Shown: positions 34,178 to 42,699 of the stretch, piece after piece | Position numbering within the stretch: the first letter of the stretch is position 1 | Layout: each line of letters opens with the position of its first letter | Source of the DNA: Candidatus Heimdallarchaeota archaeon B3_Heim | Lineage (GTDB): Archaea > Asgardarchaeota > Heimdallarchaeia > Hodarchaeales > Hodarchaeaceae | Length of the DNA: 64,000 bases | Reading direction: 5' to 3' | NCBI GenBank assembly: GCA_003144275.1 | Contig: NJBF01000023.1 | Coordinates: 1-64,000 of the forward strand | Translations under genes and position numbers: made by a program | Notes under the pieces: model-generated | What the model saw: the letters and a program-made list of their open reading frames with translations, nothing else | Told to the model about the DNA's origin: nothing | Database searches by the model: none

Positions 34178-35623
34178 TTAGAGCTGCTGCCCGAAAAGTA
34201 AAATATCCTCAACATTCAGAATTTGCAGTTGATTGGTTTTCGAAGGGAAGCCAAGCATACTCCCGCCAACAGCTAATATAGTATCTTTAGCATCCAGCAT
34301 TTGCTGTTCAGTTGCTGCTAAGACAATTTCATATAAGAGTTCGTCATACGAAGGTGTGACTTTAACACATAACGGATAAACGCCCCATACTAATTGTAAT
34401 TGTCGTTTTACAGTTTCATATGGAGTTCCCGCAATGATCTTTTTTTCAGGACGACATTTCGCAATCATCCTAGTAGTCGAGCCTGATCGAGTACTTGTTA
34501 CAATTGCGTTGATTCCAAGTGAACTTGCATCACTAATTAGATGAACCGCTCTCCCAAGAACTTCAGGAATATTCGGAGAATCTGTAGTCCAAGAAGGTTC
34601 TGTCGAAATTAGATGGAGATTCTGTCCGATCTCATTAATAATCCGTTCCATATAACCTACGGTTTCAACAGGAAATTTTCCTATGGCAGTTTCTCCGCTC
34701 AACATCACAGCATCCGCACCATCCATGATGGCATTTGATACATCTGATACTTCTGCTCTCGTCGGTCTTGGATTAATTGTCATTGATTCTAGCATTTGGG
34801 TGGCGACAATCACTGGTTTGGAAGCTTTGTTGCATTTAGCAATAATTTGCTTCTGTACAATGGGTACTTTTTCACTCGGAATTTCTATTCCAAGGTCGCC
34901 TCGAGCGACCATAATGCCATCAGAAACCTCTAATATTTCGTCAAAGTTCTGTAATCCATCTTGATTCTCAATTTTACTTATTATATTCATAGAGGAGTTT
35001 GCTTCGTCCAACTTCTCTCTCACTACTAATATATCTTCTTTTCTCCGTACAAAAGAGGCTGCTAGGTAATCAGCGGGTTGATCGAATTTCCGAAGGACGA
35101 ATCTGATATCATCGAAATCTTTCTGGGTGGGAAAATAAATTGATAATGGAACGTCAGGAGCATTGATCCCCTTTCGTGATTTTAACACCCCTCCATTTAG
35201 GACTTCACAAATAAGCTCATTCTTCTTCGCATCCTTTTTCAAGATACGAAACTGTAAGAGACCATCGTCTATCGCGAGGTGATTTCCGATTTTTGCATCT
35301 ATTATGAGTGGTGGATAATTTGTGGAAACTATTTGGGAATTTCCTTCTAAACCAATCTTTCCTGAGATCCGAAATTCTTGGCCAGTATTTAGAAATGTGT
35401 CTTTTTCTACATCCCCTGTACGAATTTTGGGTCCACAAAGGTCAACCAGTACCGCAACATCTTTTGAAACTGACCGTATTCTTTCATACCGTTCTAAATG
35501 GTCAGGATAGGCTCCATGACTGAAGTTGAGACGACATACATCCACATATTTTAATAAGTCTTTCAAGACAAGAATATTATCGCTTGCGGGTCCGATTGTT
35601 GCTACAATTTTTGTGGTTACCAT
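34178..35623 (-). CDS. pyk: Pyruvate kinase
   Basis: A 481-residue enzyme converting phosphoenolpyruvate and ADP to pyruvate and ATP. It begins with TKIVATIGPAS and CRLNFSHG, then DLCGPKIRTG, ISKIENQDGL (active-site Lys), MVARGDLGIEIP, ATQMLESM and SGETAIGKFP. The C-terminal alpha/beta domain is complete. Length is normal. The B domain (85-165) is present. The gene stands alone with a perfect 14-bp palindrome about 50 bases upstream. With the class II aldolase it supports a glycolytic route. Confidence 0.96.
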   Translation of the reverse strand: MVTTKIVATIGPASDNILVLKDLLKYVDVCRLNFSHGAYPDHLERYERIRSVSKDVAVLVDLCGPKIRTGDVEKDTFLNTGQEFRISGKIGLEGNSQIVSTNYPPLIIDAKIGNHLAIDDGLLQFRILKKDAKKNELICEVLNGGVLKSRKGINAPDVPLSIYFPTQKDFDDIRFVLRKFDQPADYLAASFVRRKEDILVVREKLDEANSSMNIISKIENQDGLQNFDEILEVSDGIMVARGDLGIEIPSEKVPIVQKQIIAKCNKASKPVIVATQMLESMTINPRPTRAEVSDVSNAIMDGADAVMLSGETAIGKFPVETVGYMERIINEIGQNLHLISTEPSWTTDSPNIPEVLGRAVHLISDASSLGINAIVTSTRSGSTTRMIAKCRPEKKIIAGTPYETVKRQLQLVWGVYPLCVKVTPSYDELLYEIVLAATEQQMLDAKDTILAVGGSMLGFPSKTNQLQILNVEDILLFGQQL

Positions 35624-35671
35624 GGAGAAGTCACACTAGAATAATGTAAGTTGATTTATCTTTAAGATAGT

Positions 35672-35685
35672 TCTCATCGATGAGA
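35672..35685. promoter_or_regulatory. Palindrome upstream of pyruvate kinase
   Basis: TCTCATCGATGAGA is a perfect 14-bp palindrome starting 49 bases before the pyk start codon on the minus strand. A TTAAAGATAA box lies between it and the gene. It is well placed for an operator just upstream of the BRE/TATA. Confidence 0.4.
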
Positions 35686-35922
35686 TTTACTATACATATA
35701 TGTTTGTGTTTGATTTAAGTTTAGACTCTCATTCACCTCATATTCAACTAGATAACAAGAAGATCTTTGAAACTCGTAGTGCGAATATCAAATATAAAGA
35801 AAATTAGACACATTTATTTTTCTATAATCTTGAGACAATAAAATGAGTTGGATGGATAGAAAATACATCTGGATAGGAGTAGGTACTGTTGTTTTGCTTA
35901 GCTTTGCATTTCCTTATTTATT

Positions 35923-36435
35923 TCAGAGGGTGACAAATTTTACCGATAATTCCTCAACCGATGATGAAACAAGCAATGCAAGCACAAATAATGGAATACT
36001 ATACCCACTCAAGTACATGCGTCTGACTACCATATCTACGATTTTCATTTTGTTACTAGCAGAAAAATCCCTAATGGAATTCCCATACCTAATGCTAATG
36101 TCATCGAAAAAAGTACTAATTCTATAGATGCGGGAAAAAGACGTTGAATCATACTTAAGACTGGTTGTTCACCCAACATTATGCCAGTTGTTCCCCAATC
36201 CCCTACAATGAATCTGCTAAAAGTGGAGGAAAAACCTTTCAAGCCATGGTTTATCTAGGCCATATGCCCGTTCAATAGCCTGTTATTCTTCTTCAGCATA
36301 CTCTAAGGGATCGCCTACGTAAGCTGTAATCGGATCACCACTAACATCCGATAAGAACCACGCAAAAAATGAGGCACCAAACAGTACTGGAAACAGAAAA
36401 ATCAGTCTTTTTAGTATAAAAACACTGTATTTCAT
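35923..36435 (-). pseudogene. Decayed DppB-like peptide permease
   Basis: Minus-strand pieces in three frames match the start and middle of the intact DppB at 46688-47893. From ATG 36435 it reads MKYSVFILKRLIFLFPVLFG and GDPITAYVGDP, then hits TAA. A second frame carries RLFPASIELVLFSMTLALG and GIPLGIFLL. A third reads KIVDMVVRRMYLSGYSIPLF and ends near 35923. The rest of the gene is missing. This is a relic of a second peptide transporter, of which the ATPase at 37918-39081 may be the surviving part. Confidence 0.7.
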
Positions 36436-36515
36436 CCAACTCAAACCTAGTTTACTATTTTTGATCTATTATAATCATTAAGCTTCTTTTTTTGATTTTT
36501 TTTTACTAAATATAG

Positions 36516-36728
36516 CTAAATGGATAGCATAACACCTAATAGGAAAATCACTAATGCTAGAATAAAGAAATTCAATGATTTATTCAGATAATCAAGACCC
36601 TCCACGTAGTTCCTTCGTAGATAACCCACAGGTAGTTCTAGATAGCTTAGACCTACTTCAAAGATGATTAGACTTGAAAAGAATAATAATCCGAACGCAC
36701 TTATTTTAAATATATCTTTCTTTGTCAT
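36516..36728 (-). CDS. Small two-span membrane protein (70 residues)
   Basis: A frame from ATG 36728 with two spans (ISAFGLLFFSSLIIFEVGLS and FFILALVIFLLGVMLSI) joined by a polar loop, and a Lys-rich start. No clear ribosome site. It lies just upstream of the decayed DppB on the same strand. Function is unknown; it could be a fragment of a larger membrane protein. Confidence 0.4.
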   Translation of the reverse strand: MTKKDIFKISAFGLLFFSSLIIFEVGLSYLELPVGYLRRNYVEGLDYLNKSLNFFILALVIFLLGVMLSI

Positions 36729-37115
36729 TCATTATCCCTATCTTAATTATTCTAGAGATTTAGGACAACAGGCTGATTCCATTCTTAAAGGCTTGGAAGT
36801 AGGCAATTCACATTATAACTTCTGAATTTGAAGGGAAACTATCACCTCATAGTCTTCGCCAGAATTACTGTTTCCAATATTATCAAAAGAGGGATATTGT
36901 ATGAACCATTTAACTTGGAAATCAGGTTTAAACCTGCTGAAACAAGAATACTTGAACACTGATACATCTTAGCGGTAAATTCGTAGGTAATTGATTATTA
37001 GATTAGTCGAAACTTTTCGCTGGTAATGTCAAAACCTTTTTTATCTAAAAAAAACCTATCATCTTTTTGAGTTAAACGAACCTACTACGCTTTTGATAAA
37101 AGGAGTTGCTATTAT
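36729..37115. other. Intergenic stretch, nothing recognised
   Basis: About 390 bases of AT-rich sequence with no convincing gene or repeat. The last 20 bases carry the GGAG ribosome site of the gene at 37116. Confidence 0.5.
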
Positions 37116-37844
37116 ATGGAACAAAGAGGTCACTTAGAATGGAATGTCCGAGATCTTATTCAGAGACGGACTAAATTTCCAGAAAAGAAAACTTTAGCTA
37201 AGATTATTTCTGTACAAAACGTTAAACGTTCTTTTTCAAATCTCTCCATTGCTGATACTTCGGAGGGCAAAATTTCAGAGATGGTTGCTTGGTTAGAAAA
37301 GATTTCGAAGTATATTCCCATTTCAAATGAAGACGAATTAGAGGCAATCATCAAAATAATGATTACCTTGAGTATAGTGCGAAATGAAGTAAATTATCTT
37401 TACGATAAACCTGGAATCGAATTAATGCAAAAGGTTAGAGAGTGTATGATAAGATATTTCGTTGTTCTCTCTGAATATCGAGCTCAACATAAAGAGTTCT
37501 TCCTTTACTGGCACTTAGAAGATAATTGGTATCATGAATGGAGTCAAGTAATTCTAAATCTCTTACCACATGAAAAAATGGAAAAATACGGATTTCCTGA
37601 TTTATTGGTTAGGGATTTCTTAAAATTGTTGGCTTTAGAGCTTGCATGTGCAGATTCAGCCTCTAAAATTGACGCTCCGTTAATTCGAACGCAAGAAACA
37701 CCTGATTTAGATGGAAAAATGATTTTTATTCCTACTGATACGGCATGTAATGAATATAAAATCACCGTGTCTAAGATTCTTAAAGGAGATCAGACTTTTG
37801 CAGAGTGGGTAAGAGAACTGAAACTCACGTTCTGTAATTATTGA
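37116..37844 (+). CDS. Uncharacterised 242-residue protein
   Basis: A soluble, mainly helical protein with no family I recognise. Notable parts are a basic N-terminal region (residues 1-45), helices with aromatic clusters (FFLYWHLEDNWYHEWSQVIL) and a short C-terminal beta part (GKMIFIPTDTACNEYKITVSK). The ATG follows AAAGGAG with good spacing, so it is probably expressed. It sits between remnants of the second peptide transporter on the other strand. Confidence 0.6.
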   Translation: MEQRGHLEWNVRDLIQRRTKFPEKKTLAKIISVQNVKRSFSNLSIADTSEGKISEMVAWLEKISKYIPISNEDELEAIIKIMITLSIVRNEVNYLYDKPGIELMQKVRECMIRYFVVLSEYRAQHKEFFLYWHLEDNWYHEWSQVILNLLPHEKMEKYGFPDLLVRDFLKLLALELACADSASKIDAPLIRTQETPDLDGKMIFIPTDTACNEYKITVSKILKGDQTFAEWVRELKLTFCNY

Positions 37845-37917
37845 ACTTGGGTCTTTATGTCGCCGTAAGGAGGGGACTTATTTTTTCTTCAGATGCAATT
37901 TTTACTGAATCATTTCG

Positions 37918-39081
37918 TTAGCTATAAAGAAAACATTCAATGAGTGAACCATTCATTTGCATTCTTGGCGGTTTCTTATTTTGACACATTGCCATAGCTG
38001 ATGGGCATCGTGGATGAAATTTACACCCTGAAGGCCACTCATGAGGTTTAGGTAACTCTCCTGGAATTTCTTCTAGCTCTAAACCGTGTTTAACTGCATA
38101 CCATGGAGCAGAATTGAGTAATCCCTTTGAATATGGATGTAAAGGCTCTTCAAAGAATTTTTCCTTTGACCGTACTTCTACAATTTCTCCTCCATACATT
38201 ACTGCTATTGTATCCCCTAGCTGTCCAGCTACTCCAAGATTATGAGTAGCAAAGACATAAGAGGATTTTAGCTCTTTCTTAAGCGTTAATAACAAATGGA
38301 TTACATTTGCTTGAATTATAGTATCTAAAGCAGATAGGGGTTCATCTGCAAGAATGATTCGAGGATCAGCCAATAATGCCATAGCTATACATACACGTTG
38401 AGCCTCTCCTCCACTTAATTTATCAACATATTTATTATAGTTGATCTTAGGATCAGGTAGGACAACTTTTCCTAGAAATTCGAGGACACGTTCTTTTATC
38501 TTTTCCTGCCGAACAGATAATTTTTCAAATAGCACTTCACCAGTTTGAAAACCGATTTTCAGCCATGGATTCAATGATTCTTTTGGTAGCTGAGGAATAA
38601 AACCTAGATGAATTCCTCTATATTGCTCCATTTGTTGCTCCGAAAGTGAAAGCAAATTAACAGGAGTCTTAGTGTTTCGGGAGATATAGTTTATCTCTCC
38701 TTTTTTGTGGGAAAGATGAGGTAAATGAAAATTCATTATGGAGAATAGAAGACTAGATTTCCCTGACCCTGTTTCTCCAATAATACTAATGCTTTCATTT
38801 TCATGTACTGTAATATTTAGACCATCAACAGCTTTAACAAGTACTTCTTCTTGCTGATAAGTATAATCTTCTCCATCAACGATTCTTTTTTCTCTTCCCA
38901 GACTCCAATAATCTTCGCGAGCTTTCTTTTCTAAGGGATTTGGTTCAAAAGAAGGTCTATATTGAAGATATTCCATGAATTTCTGATCTAAATATTTAGA
39001 TCGTTCAAAAGAATGAAATTTGAAATAAAATTTAAGGTCTTTAATCTGTAATAGTGGGATCCCTTCAAAGGAATGCTTCAT
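37918..39081 (-). CDS. Peptide ABC transporter ATPase with extra N-terminal insert
   Basis: An OppD/DppD-family ATPase of 387 residues. Walker A GETGSGKSS, signature LSGGEAQRV, Walker B IILADEPLSALD and the switch His in FATHNLG are intact. The C-terminus has the Cys-rich peptide-ATPase motif CKFHPRCPSAMAMC. An insert of about 60 residues (28-88) splits the first two beta strands of the nucleotide-binding domain, which is not usual. A strong ribosome site (AAGGTGAT) precedes ATG 39081. No intact permease lies beside it; the DppB relic is 1.5 kb away. It may energise the Dpp permeases further on. Confidence 0.84.
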   Translation of the reverse strand: MKHSFEGIPLLQIKDLKFYFKFHSFERSKYLDQKFMEYLQYRPSFEPNPLEKKAREDYWSLGREKRIVDGEDYTYQQEEVLVKAVDGLNITVHENESISIIGETGSGKSSLLFSIMNFHLPHLSHKKGEINYISRNTKTPVNLLSLSEQQMEQYRGIHLGFIPQLPKESLNPWLKIGFQTGEVLFEKLSVRQEKIKERVLEFLGKVVLPDPKINYNKYVDKLSGGEAQRVCIAMALLADPRIILADEPLSALDTIIQANVIHLLLTLKKELKSSYVFATHNLGVAGQLGDTIAVMYGGEIVEVRSKEKFFEEPLHPYSKGLLNSAPWYAVKHGLELEEIPGELPKPHEWPSGCKFHPRCPSAMAMCQNKKPPRMQMNGSLIECFLYS

Positions 39082-39279
39082 CTGTAATCACCTTCTTACC
39101 TTGAGGAGCAAAACTCTCATTTTATTAATGTAGTTAAAGGTGAAATTTAGATGACTTTTCGAGGGAAAACGATATCAAAAACTACTTACATGACCTAAGC
39201 GGTCAATAACTGTATAGAACAGAGCCTCAGCGAAGTTTATTCAAAATGGTTTGTATTAAAGCCCACACGAGGTCAATGA

Positions 39280-39597
39280 TTACTTTTCTCTTCGATCAAA
39301 TAGGAAAGCTGTAACAAAAGAAATAATTGCGATAAAAATCGACAATATCGCTAACGAAAATAGATATTCTGATGATCTTTTGAAGTACAAATATAGGGCG
39401 TTAGAAGGGGAATAATACCTCTTCATCCAAGCCAATCTTTCAAGTTCTACTCCATAGGTTAGCAGAAGTACTAATGCCAATAAAGTTGCAAGCGCTCCAA
39501 TTATGATGGGGATTTGGATAGTAATATTTCTATAATTATCGTGTAAGAACGCCCTGACTCTTTCAGAGAAATTCTGATCCTGTTGTTGCATTTTCAT
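39280..39597 (-). CDS. Small two-span membrane protein (105 residues)
   Basis: Residues 26-48 and 76-96 are membrane spans, with a polar loop between and a short charged tail (FDRREK). A Gln-rich N-terminus precedes the first span. It is upstream of the peptide ATPase on the same strand (about 200 bases). It may be an accessory subunit or a fragment of a permease; no family is recognised. Confidence 0.5.
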   Translation of the reverse strand: MKMQQQDQNFSERVRAFLHDNYRNITIQIPIIIGALATLLALVLLLTYGVELERLAWMKRYYSPSNALYLYFKRSSEYLFSLAILSIFIAIISFVTAFLFDRREK

Positions 39598-39885
39598 TTC
39601 ATATTCCCTTTATCTATCTTTGTAAAAAGATAGTATAAATATAATATGTTAAGGGCAATTCAGAATAAAATCTAGAGGGAATAATTCGTCAAATAAAATT
39701 ATGGGAAGGACTTATTGTTATTGGTGTGAATTGCACCACAAAAAAGTTTTATTAGCACAATAAATAATCTTCGTCTGTGCTTTGTAGGATTCAAAAATCG
39801 GATAATGTTGTTACAATTACAATATAATGCGATTGAATCTCAAAAAATATGATTTACTTCAAATCAACAAATTATAGATTTCCTG

Positions 39886-39905
39886 TAAGTCCACATGTGG
39901 ACTTA
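39886..39905. promoter_or_regulatory. 20-bp perfect palindrome, operator candidate
   Basis: TAAGTCCACATGTGGACTTA is a perfect palindrome ending 10 bases before the TATA box of the binding-protein gene. This is the usual place for an activator or for a repressor that blocks TFB/TBP. Confidence 0.6.
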
Positions 39906-39915
39906 TTCTGAGAAT

Positions 39916-39922
39916 CTATAAA
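39916..39922 (+). promoter_or_regulatory. TATA box of the peptide-binding-protein gene
   Basis: CTATAAA is placed about 25 bases before an expected start near 39942. That leaves a leader of some 20 bases with the ribosome site AGAGGT (39946-39951) before ATG 39962. Confidence 0.5.
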
Positions 39923-39929
39923 GCACTGA

Positions 39930-39941
39930 CGTGTATACACG
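39930..39941. promoter_or_regulatory. 12-bp palindrome over the likely transcription start
   Basis: CGTGTATACACG is a perfect palindrome between the TATA box and the ribosome site. A protein bound here would block initiation, so it is a candidate repressor site. Confidence 0.45.
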
Positions 39942-39961
39942 GACTAGAGGTAAAAAATAAA

Positions 39962-42109
39962 ATGAAAAATTTATCAAAAATGAAACTAGTGTTCGGTTTC
40001 GTCCTGCTTCTGGTTGTATCTTCTAATGTTTCCCCCGCTGGCGCTGCCGTTATGGCAGTTAAAAATCCAGGGGTTTATATCACAGAAACAATAAGTGCAC
40101 CAGATCCAATTGATCCAGCCACAAACTATGAAAGCTTTGGCTCAGGACTTAACGAACTCTTATATGAAACATTAATCGACTATGCAGGTAATTCAGTCAC
40201 AGAACTAGAAGGTGTTCTAGCTACTGACTGGGTTGTCTCCGAAGATGGACTAGAGTATAACTTTACTCTACGACAAGGTGTTACATTCCATGATGGGACT
40301 ACATTTAATGCTTATGTAATGAAGTACTCATTAGACAGAATGGTAATCATGAACGATCATTGGGGTCCAGCCTGGATGATTCAACAAGTTGTTGTTGGTG
40401 GTCCAACAATTATGGGTATGGATGATGTGAACGTCACTCAAGCAAAAACCTTCGTACAAGGTGATGCATTTGTAGTTATTGATGAATACACATTCCAAAT
40501 CAACCTGGAAGTAGCCTACTCTCCTTTGATCTACGCTCTTGTTTATCGAGTAGGTTCTGCAGTATCACCCTTTTCAGTTGCTACGCATGCTCCTGCAGAA
40601 TACGTGGTTAATGATGCTGATGCTATGTGGGGAATGCTTTCATTAGCCGATTGGTTCCCAGATCTAAATGAAGCAGAAATTCGTACATACCTAGGTCTAG
40701 CAACGGACTGGGATGTTGACAAATCTGGTGTTGTACCAAGCTCTCCAGGTGACGGTGACAACAATCACGCTTGGATGGCTGTTAATGATGCTGGTTCAGG
40801 TCCCTACTCACTTGTAAATATAGATCCTGGAACTCTAATTACGATGACTAAATTTACTGGTTGGTGGAATGCTGCAAACTTTGCAGAACACTCTGTTGAT
40901 CAAATTCTCGTTAAAACTATTAATGAGGTTACCACCCGTATCTTAGATATCAAAGGTGGAGACGCTGACAGCGTATATGTTCCTTCCACACATGCCGGTG
41001 AGATCATAGATCTGACCACACGAGAAGTTCTCCCAAGTCTAGCGGCTGATATTGATATATATCTGAACCCCACTTTTAGCGTAATGTTCTTCGGATTAAA
41101 TATGAACGATACGTTACCAGCTCAATTTATTAATGAAGCTGCGGATAGTGGTTATAACGCTTCAGCTTGGAAAAGGTTGGATGACGAAATATACGGTACG
41201 GCTTCACCAGATAATCCATTCTCAGCTCTGAAATTCCGTCAAGCATTCGCATTATCCTTTGATTATGACACTTTCATTGATGCTGTGACAAATGGTCTCG
41301 CAGATAGAATGGAAGGTGTAATTCCAAACGGAATGTTCGGCCATCATTCAGAGCTAATTGGGGATGAAATACCAAACTTCGATCCTGATGCGGCTAAAAT
41401 ATTATTCGAAACCGTTAACTGGACAGGTGATCTTACTATTGGTTTCAACACAGGTAATGAAGTACGCAGACAAGGTTCTCTCTTACTCGCTGCCACCATC
41501 AATGGCATGCTAATTGATGAAGGTACGGACGATGAAAGACCACTCGGTATCAACGTCAACATCCTAGAAATGGCCTGGCCTACATATCTACGTGCAGTTC
41601 GAGCAAGACAACTTCCAATATTCTTCTTAGGATGGGCACCTGACTATGCAGATCCAGATAACTATGCTGCTCCATTCCTCCACGGAGATTATGGTATCTT
41701 TGCCCCACGTATCAAATATAACAACTCTGCTGTCAATACACTGATTGAAGATGCAGCAATTGAGCAAAATCTAACTATTAGACAGGAAATGTACTGGAAT
41801 CTTGAAGAAACTGCTGCTAAAGACTTTGCATTCATTTATGCATATCAAGGCACACGCTTCTCAGTAGTTCGTAATTGGTGGGGCGGTGACGGCAGTTACG
41901 AAGCAAGTGGTTCATTCAATCCTATGAGTTCTTTTGTCAACGTTGAGAAAATCAACAAATATCAAGCAGATGTTACGACAACAACAACAACCACTGTTAC
42001 AGCCACCACAGAAGAAACTACCACTGAGGCTGGCCCTGGTTTCGAATTTGCAGCACTATTTGTTGCGATTTCATTAGCAGCAATATATGCACGAAAACGA
42101 AGACGTTAA
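39962..42109 (+). CDS. Peptide ABC transporter substrate-binding protein, surface-anchored
   Basis: A 715-residue family 5 solute-binding protein. A signal peptide (residues 7-28, ending AGAA) leads into the binding domain: GLEYNFTLRQGVTFHDGT, NAYVMKYSLDRM, KLRQ-like FRQAFALSFDYDTF and FFLGWAPDYADPDNY. The C-terminus has a Thr-rich stalk (TTTTTTTVTATTEE), then GPGFEFAALF, one span and ARKRRR. This is a PGF-CTERM-like sorting tail for lipid attachment or anchoring. It captures peptides outside the cell for the Dpp permease encoded divergently downstream. Two palindromes in its promoter suggest tight regulation. Confidence 0.92.
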   Translation: MKNLSKMKLVFGFVLLLVVSSNVSPAGAAVMAVKNPGVYITETISAPDPIDPATNYESFGSGLNELLYETLIDYAGNSVTELEGVLATDWVVSEDGLEYNFTLRQGVTFHDGTTFNAYVMKYSLDRMVIMNDHWGPAWMIQQVVVGGPTIMGMDDVNVTQAKTFVQGDAFVVIDEYTFQINLEVAYSPLIYALVYRVGSAVSPFSVATHAPAEYVVNDADAMWGMLSLADWFPDLNEAEIRTYLGLATDWDVDKSGVVPSSPGDGDNNHAWMAVNDAGSGPYSLVNIDPGTLITMTKFTGWWNAANFAEHSVDQILVKTINEVTTRILDIKGGDADSVYVPSTHAGEIIDLTTREVLPSLAADIDIYLNPTFSVMFFGLNMNDTLPAQFINEAADSGYNASAWKRLDDEIYGTASPDNPFSALKFRQAFALSFDYDTFIDAVTNGLADRMEGVIPNGMFGHHSELIGDEIPNFDPDAAKILFETVNWTGDLTIGFNTGNEVRRQGSLLLAATINGMLIDEGTDDERPLGINVNILEMAWPTYLRAVRARQLPIFFLGWAPDYADPDNYAAPFLHGDYGIFAPRIKYNNSAVNTLIEDAAIEQNLTIRQEMYWNLEETAAKDFAFIYAYQGTRFSVVRNWWGGDGSYEASGSFNPMSSFVNVEKINKYQADVTTTTTTTVTATTEETTTEAGPGFEFAALFVAISLAAIYARKRRR

Positions 42110-42141
42110 GTCTTCTAATCTCCCTTTTTTTCTTTTTTTTT
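42110..42141 (+). terminator. T-tract terminator of the binding-protein gene
   Basis: Runs of seven and nine T (42125-42131, 42133-42141) follow the stop codon at once. This is the standard archaeal termination signal and fits a highly expressed single-gene transcript. Confidence 0.7.
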
Positions 42142-42441
42142 CTTCTCATATACTCACTCCCCTTTTAATATACAAATATCCTTCCTTAACGATAACTACC
42201 CATATTTTGCTAAGGAACTTACTCTGAAAGGATGCTATTCAAATTTTAGATTGTTCATTGAATATAGTTGTTCTCTGGCTGAGCTTTTTAGAAATGAAAC
42301 TGATTTAAAATTCTGATAAGGAAGTGGTATCAAAAATTTTTACCAGAATTACACCAAAATGAATGTGTAAAAAAAAAGTGGAAATAGAGAGAAGGGTTGT
42401 TCCCCTAACTGTCCTACTTGGGCAAGTTTTTCAGAATGGTG
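42142..42441. other. Intergenic stretch, nothing recognised
   Basis: Three hundred bases between the binding-protein terminator and the end of the minus-strand transporter operon. There is an A9 run near 42369-42377 and no gene. Confidence 0.4.
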
Positions 42442-42684
42442 TTATAAGAATGCAAAGAAAAGTGCTAGGATAAAAAATACACCCATAATAACAATAAGAG
42501 GGAGAAAAATCGTTTGCATCATGGCAATAAAAAGTGCGAGGTAATCTTTCTTTTCTAAGGTTACACCAGCAATCTTGTTGTCCTTAGGTTCTTTAAAAAG
42601 TGAGAGCTGATGAGGATTAGTGGGAATAGTTGCTAATTGCTCTTCAAGACTCTCTTTAGTGCTCTTATCATCCGAACTAATAAT
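42442..42684 (-). CDS. Small single-span membrane protein, probable ATT start
   Basis: Directly after the dppF stop a frame of 80 codons reads SSDDKSTKESLEEQLATIP, then KEPKDNKIAG and one long C-terminal span (MQTIFLPLIVIMGVFFILALF). No ATG, GTG or TTG precedes it in frame after the TGA at 42688-42690. The ATT at 42684 has a good AGGTG seven bases upstream. So either ATT is used, or a one-base error hides the start. It is probably the last gene of the Dpp operon. Confidence 0.5.
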   Translation of the reverse strand: MISSDDKSTKESLEEQLATIPTNPHQLSLFKEPKDNKIAGVTLEKKDYLALFIAMMQTIFLPLIVIMGVFFILALFFAFL

Positions 42685-42699
42685 TTCTCAACACCTTTT

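Larger units (their letters stand above)
39598..39961. other. Divergent promoter region of the binding-protein gene
   Basis: No gene is seen. The right-hand 80 bases hold the operators, TATA box and ribosome site of the peptide-binding protein, listed separately. The left part is plain AT-rich sequence. Confidence 0.5.

Noticed and set aside
35843..36127. Open + frame with an N-terminal span and a Ser/Thr/Asn-rich stretch
   Set aside because: It lies opposite the DppB relic, whose minus-strand reading matches a known family in order. The + frame ends in low-complexity reading with no motif, so it is probably a shadow.
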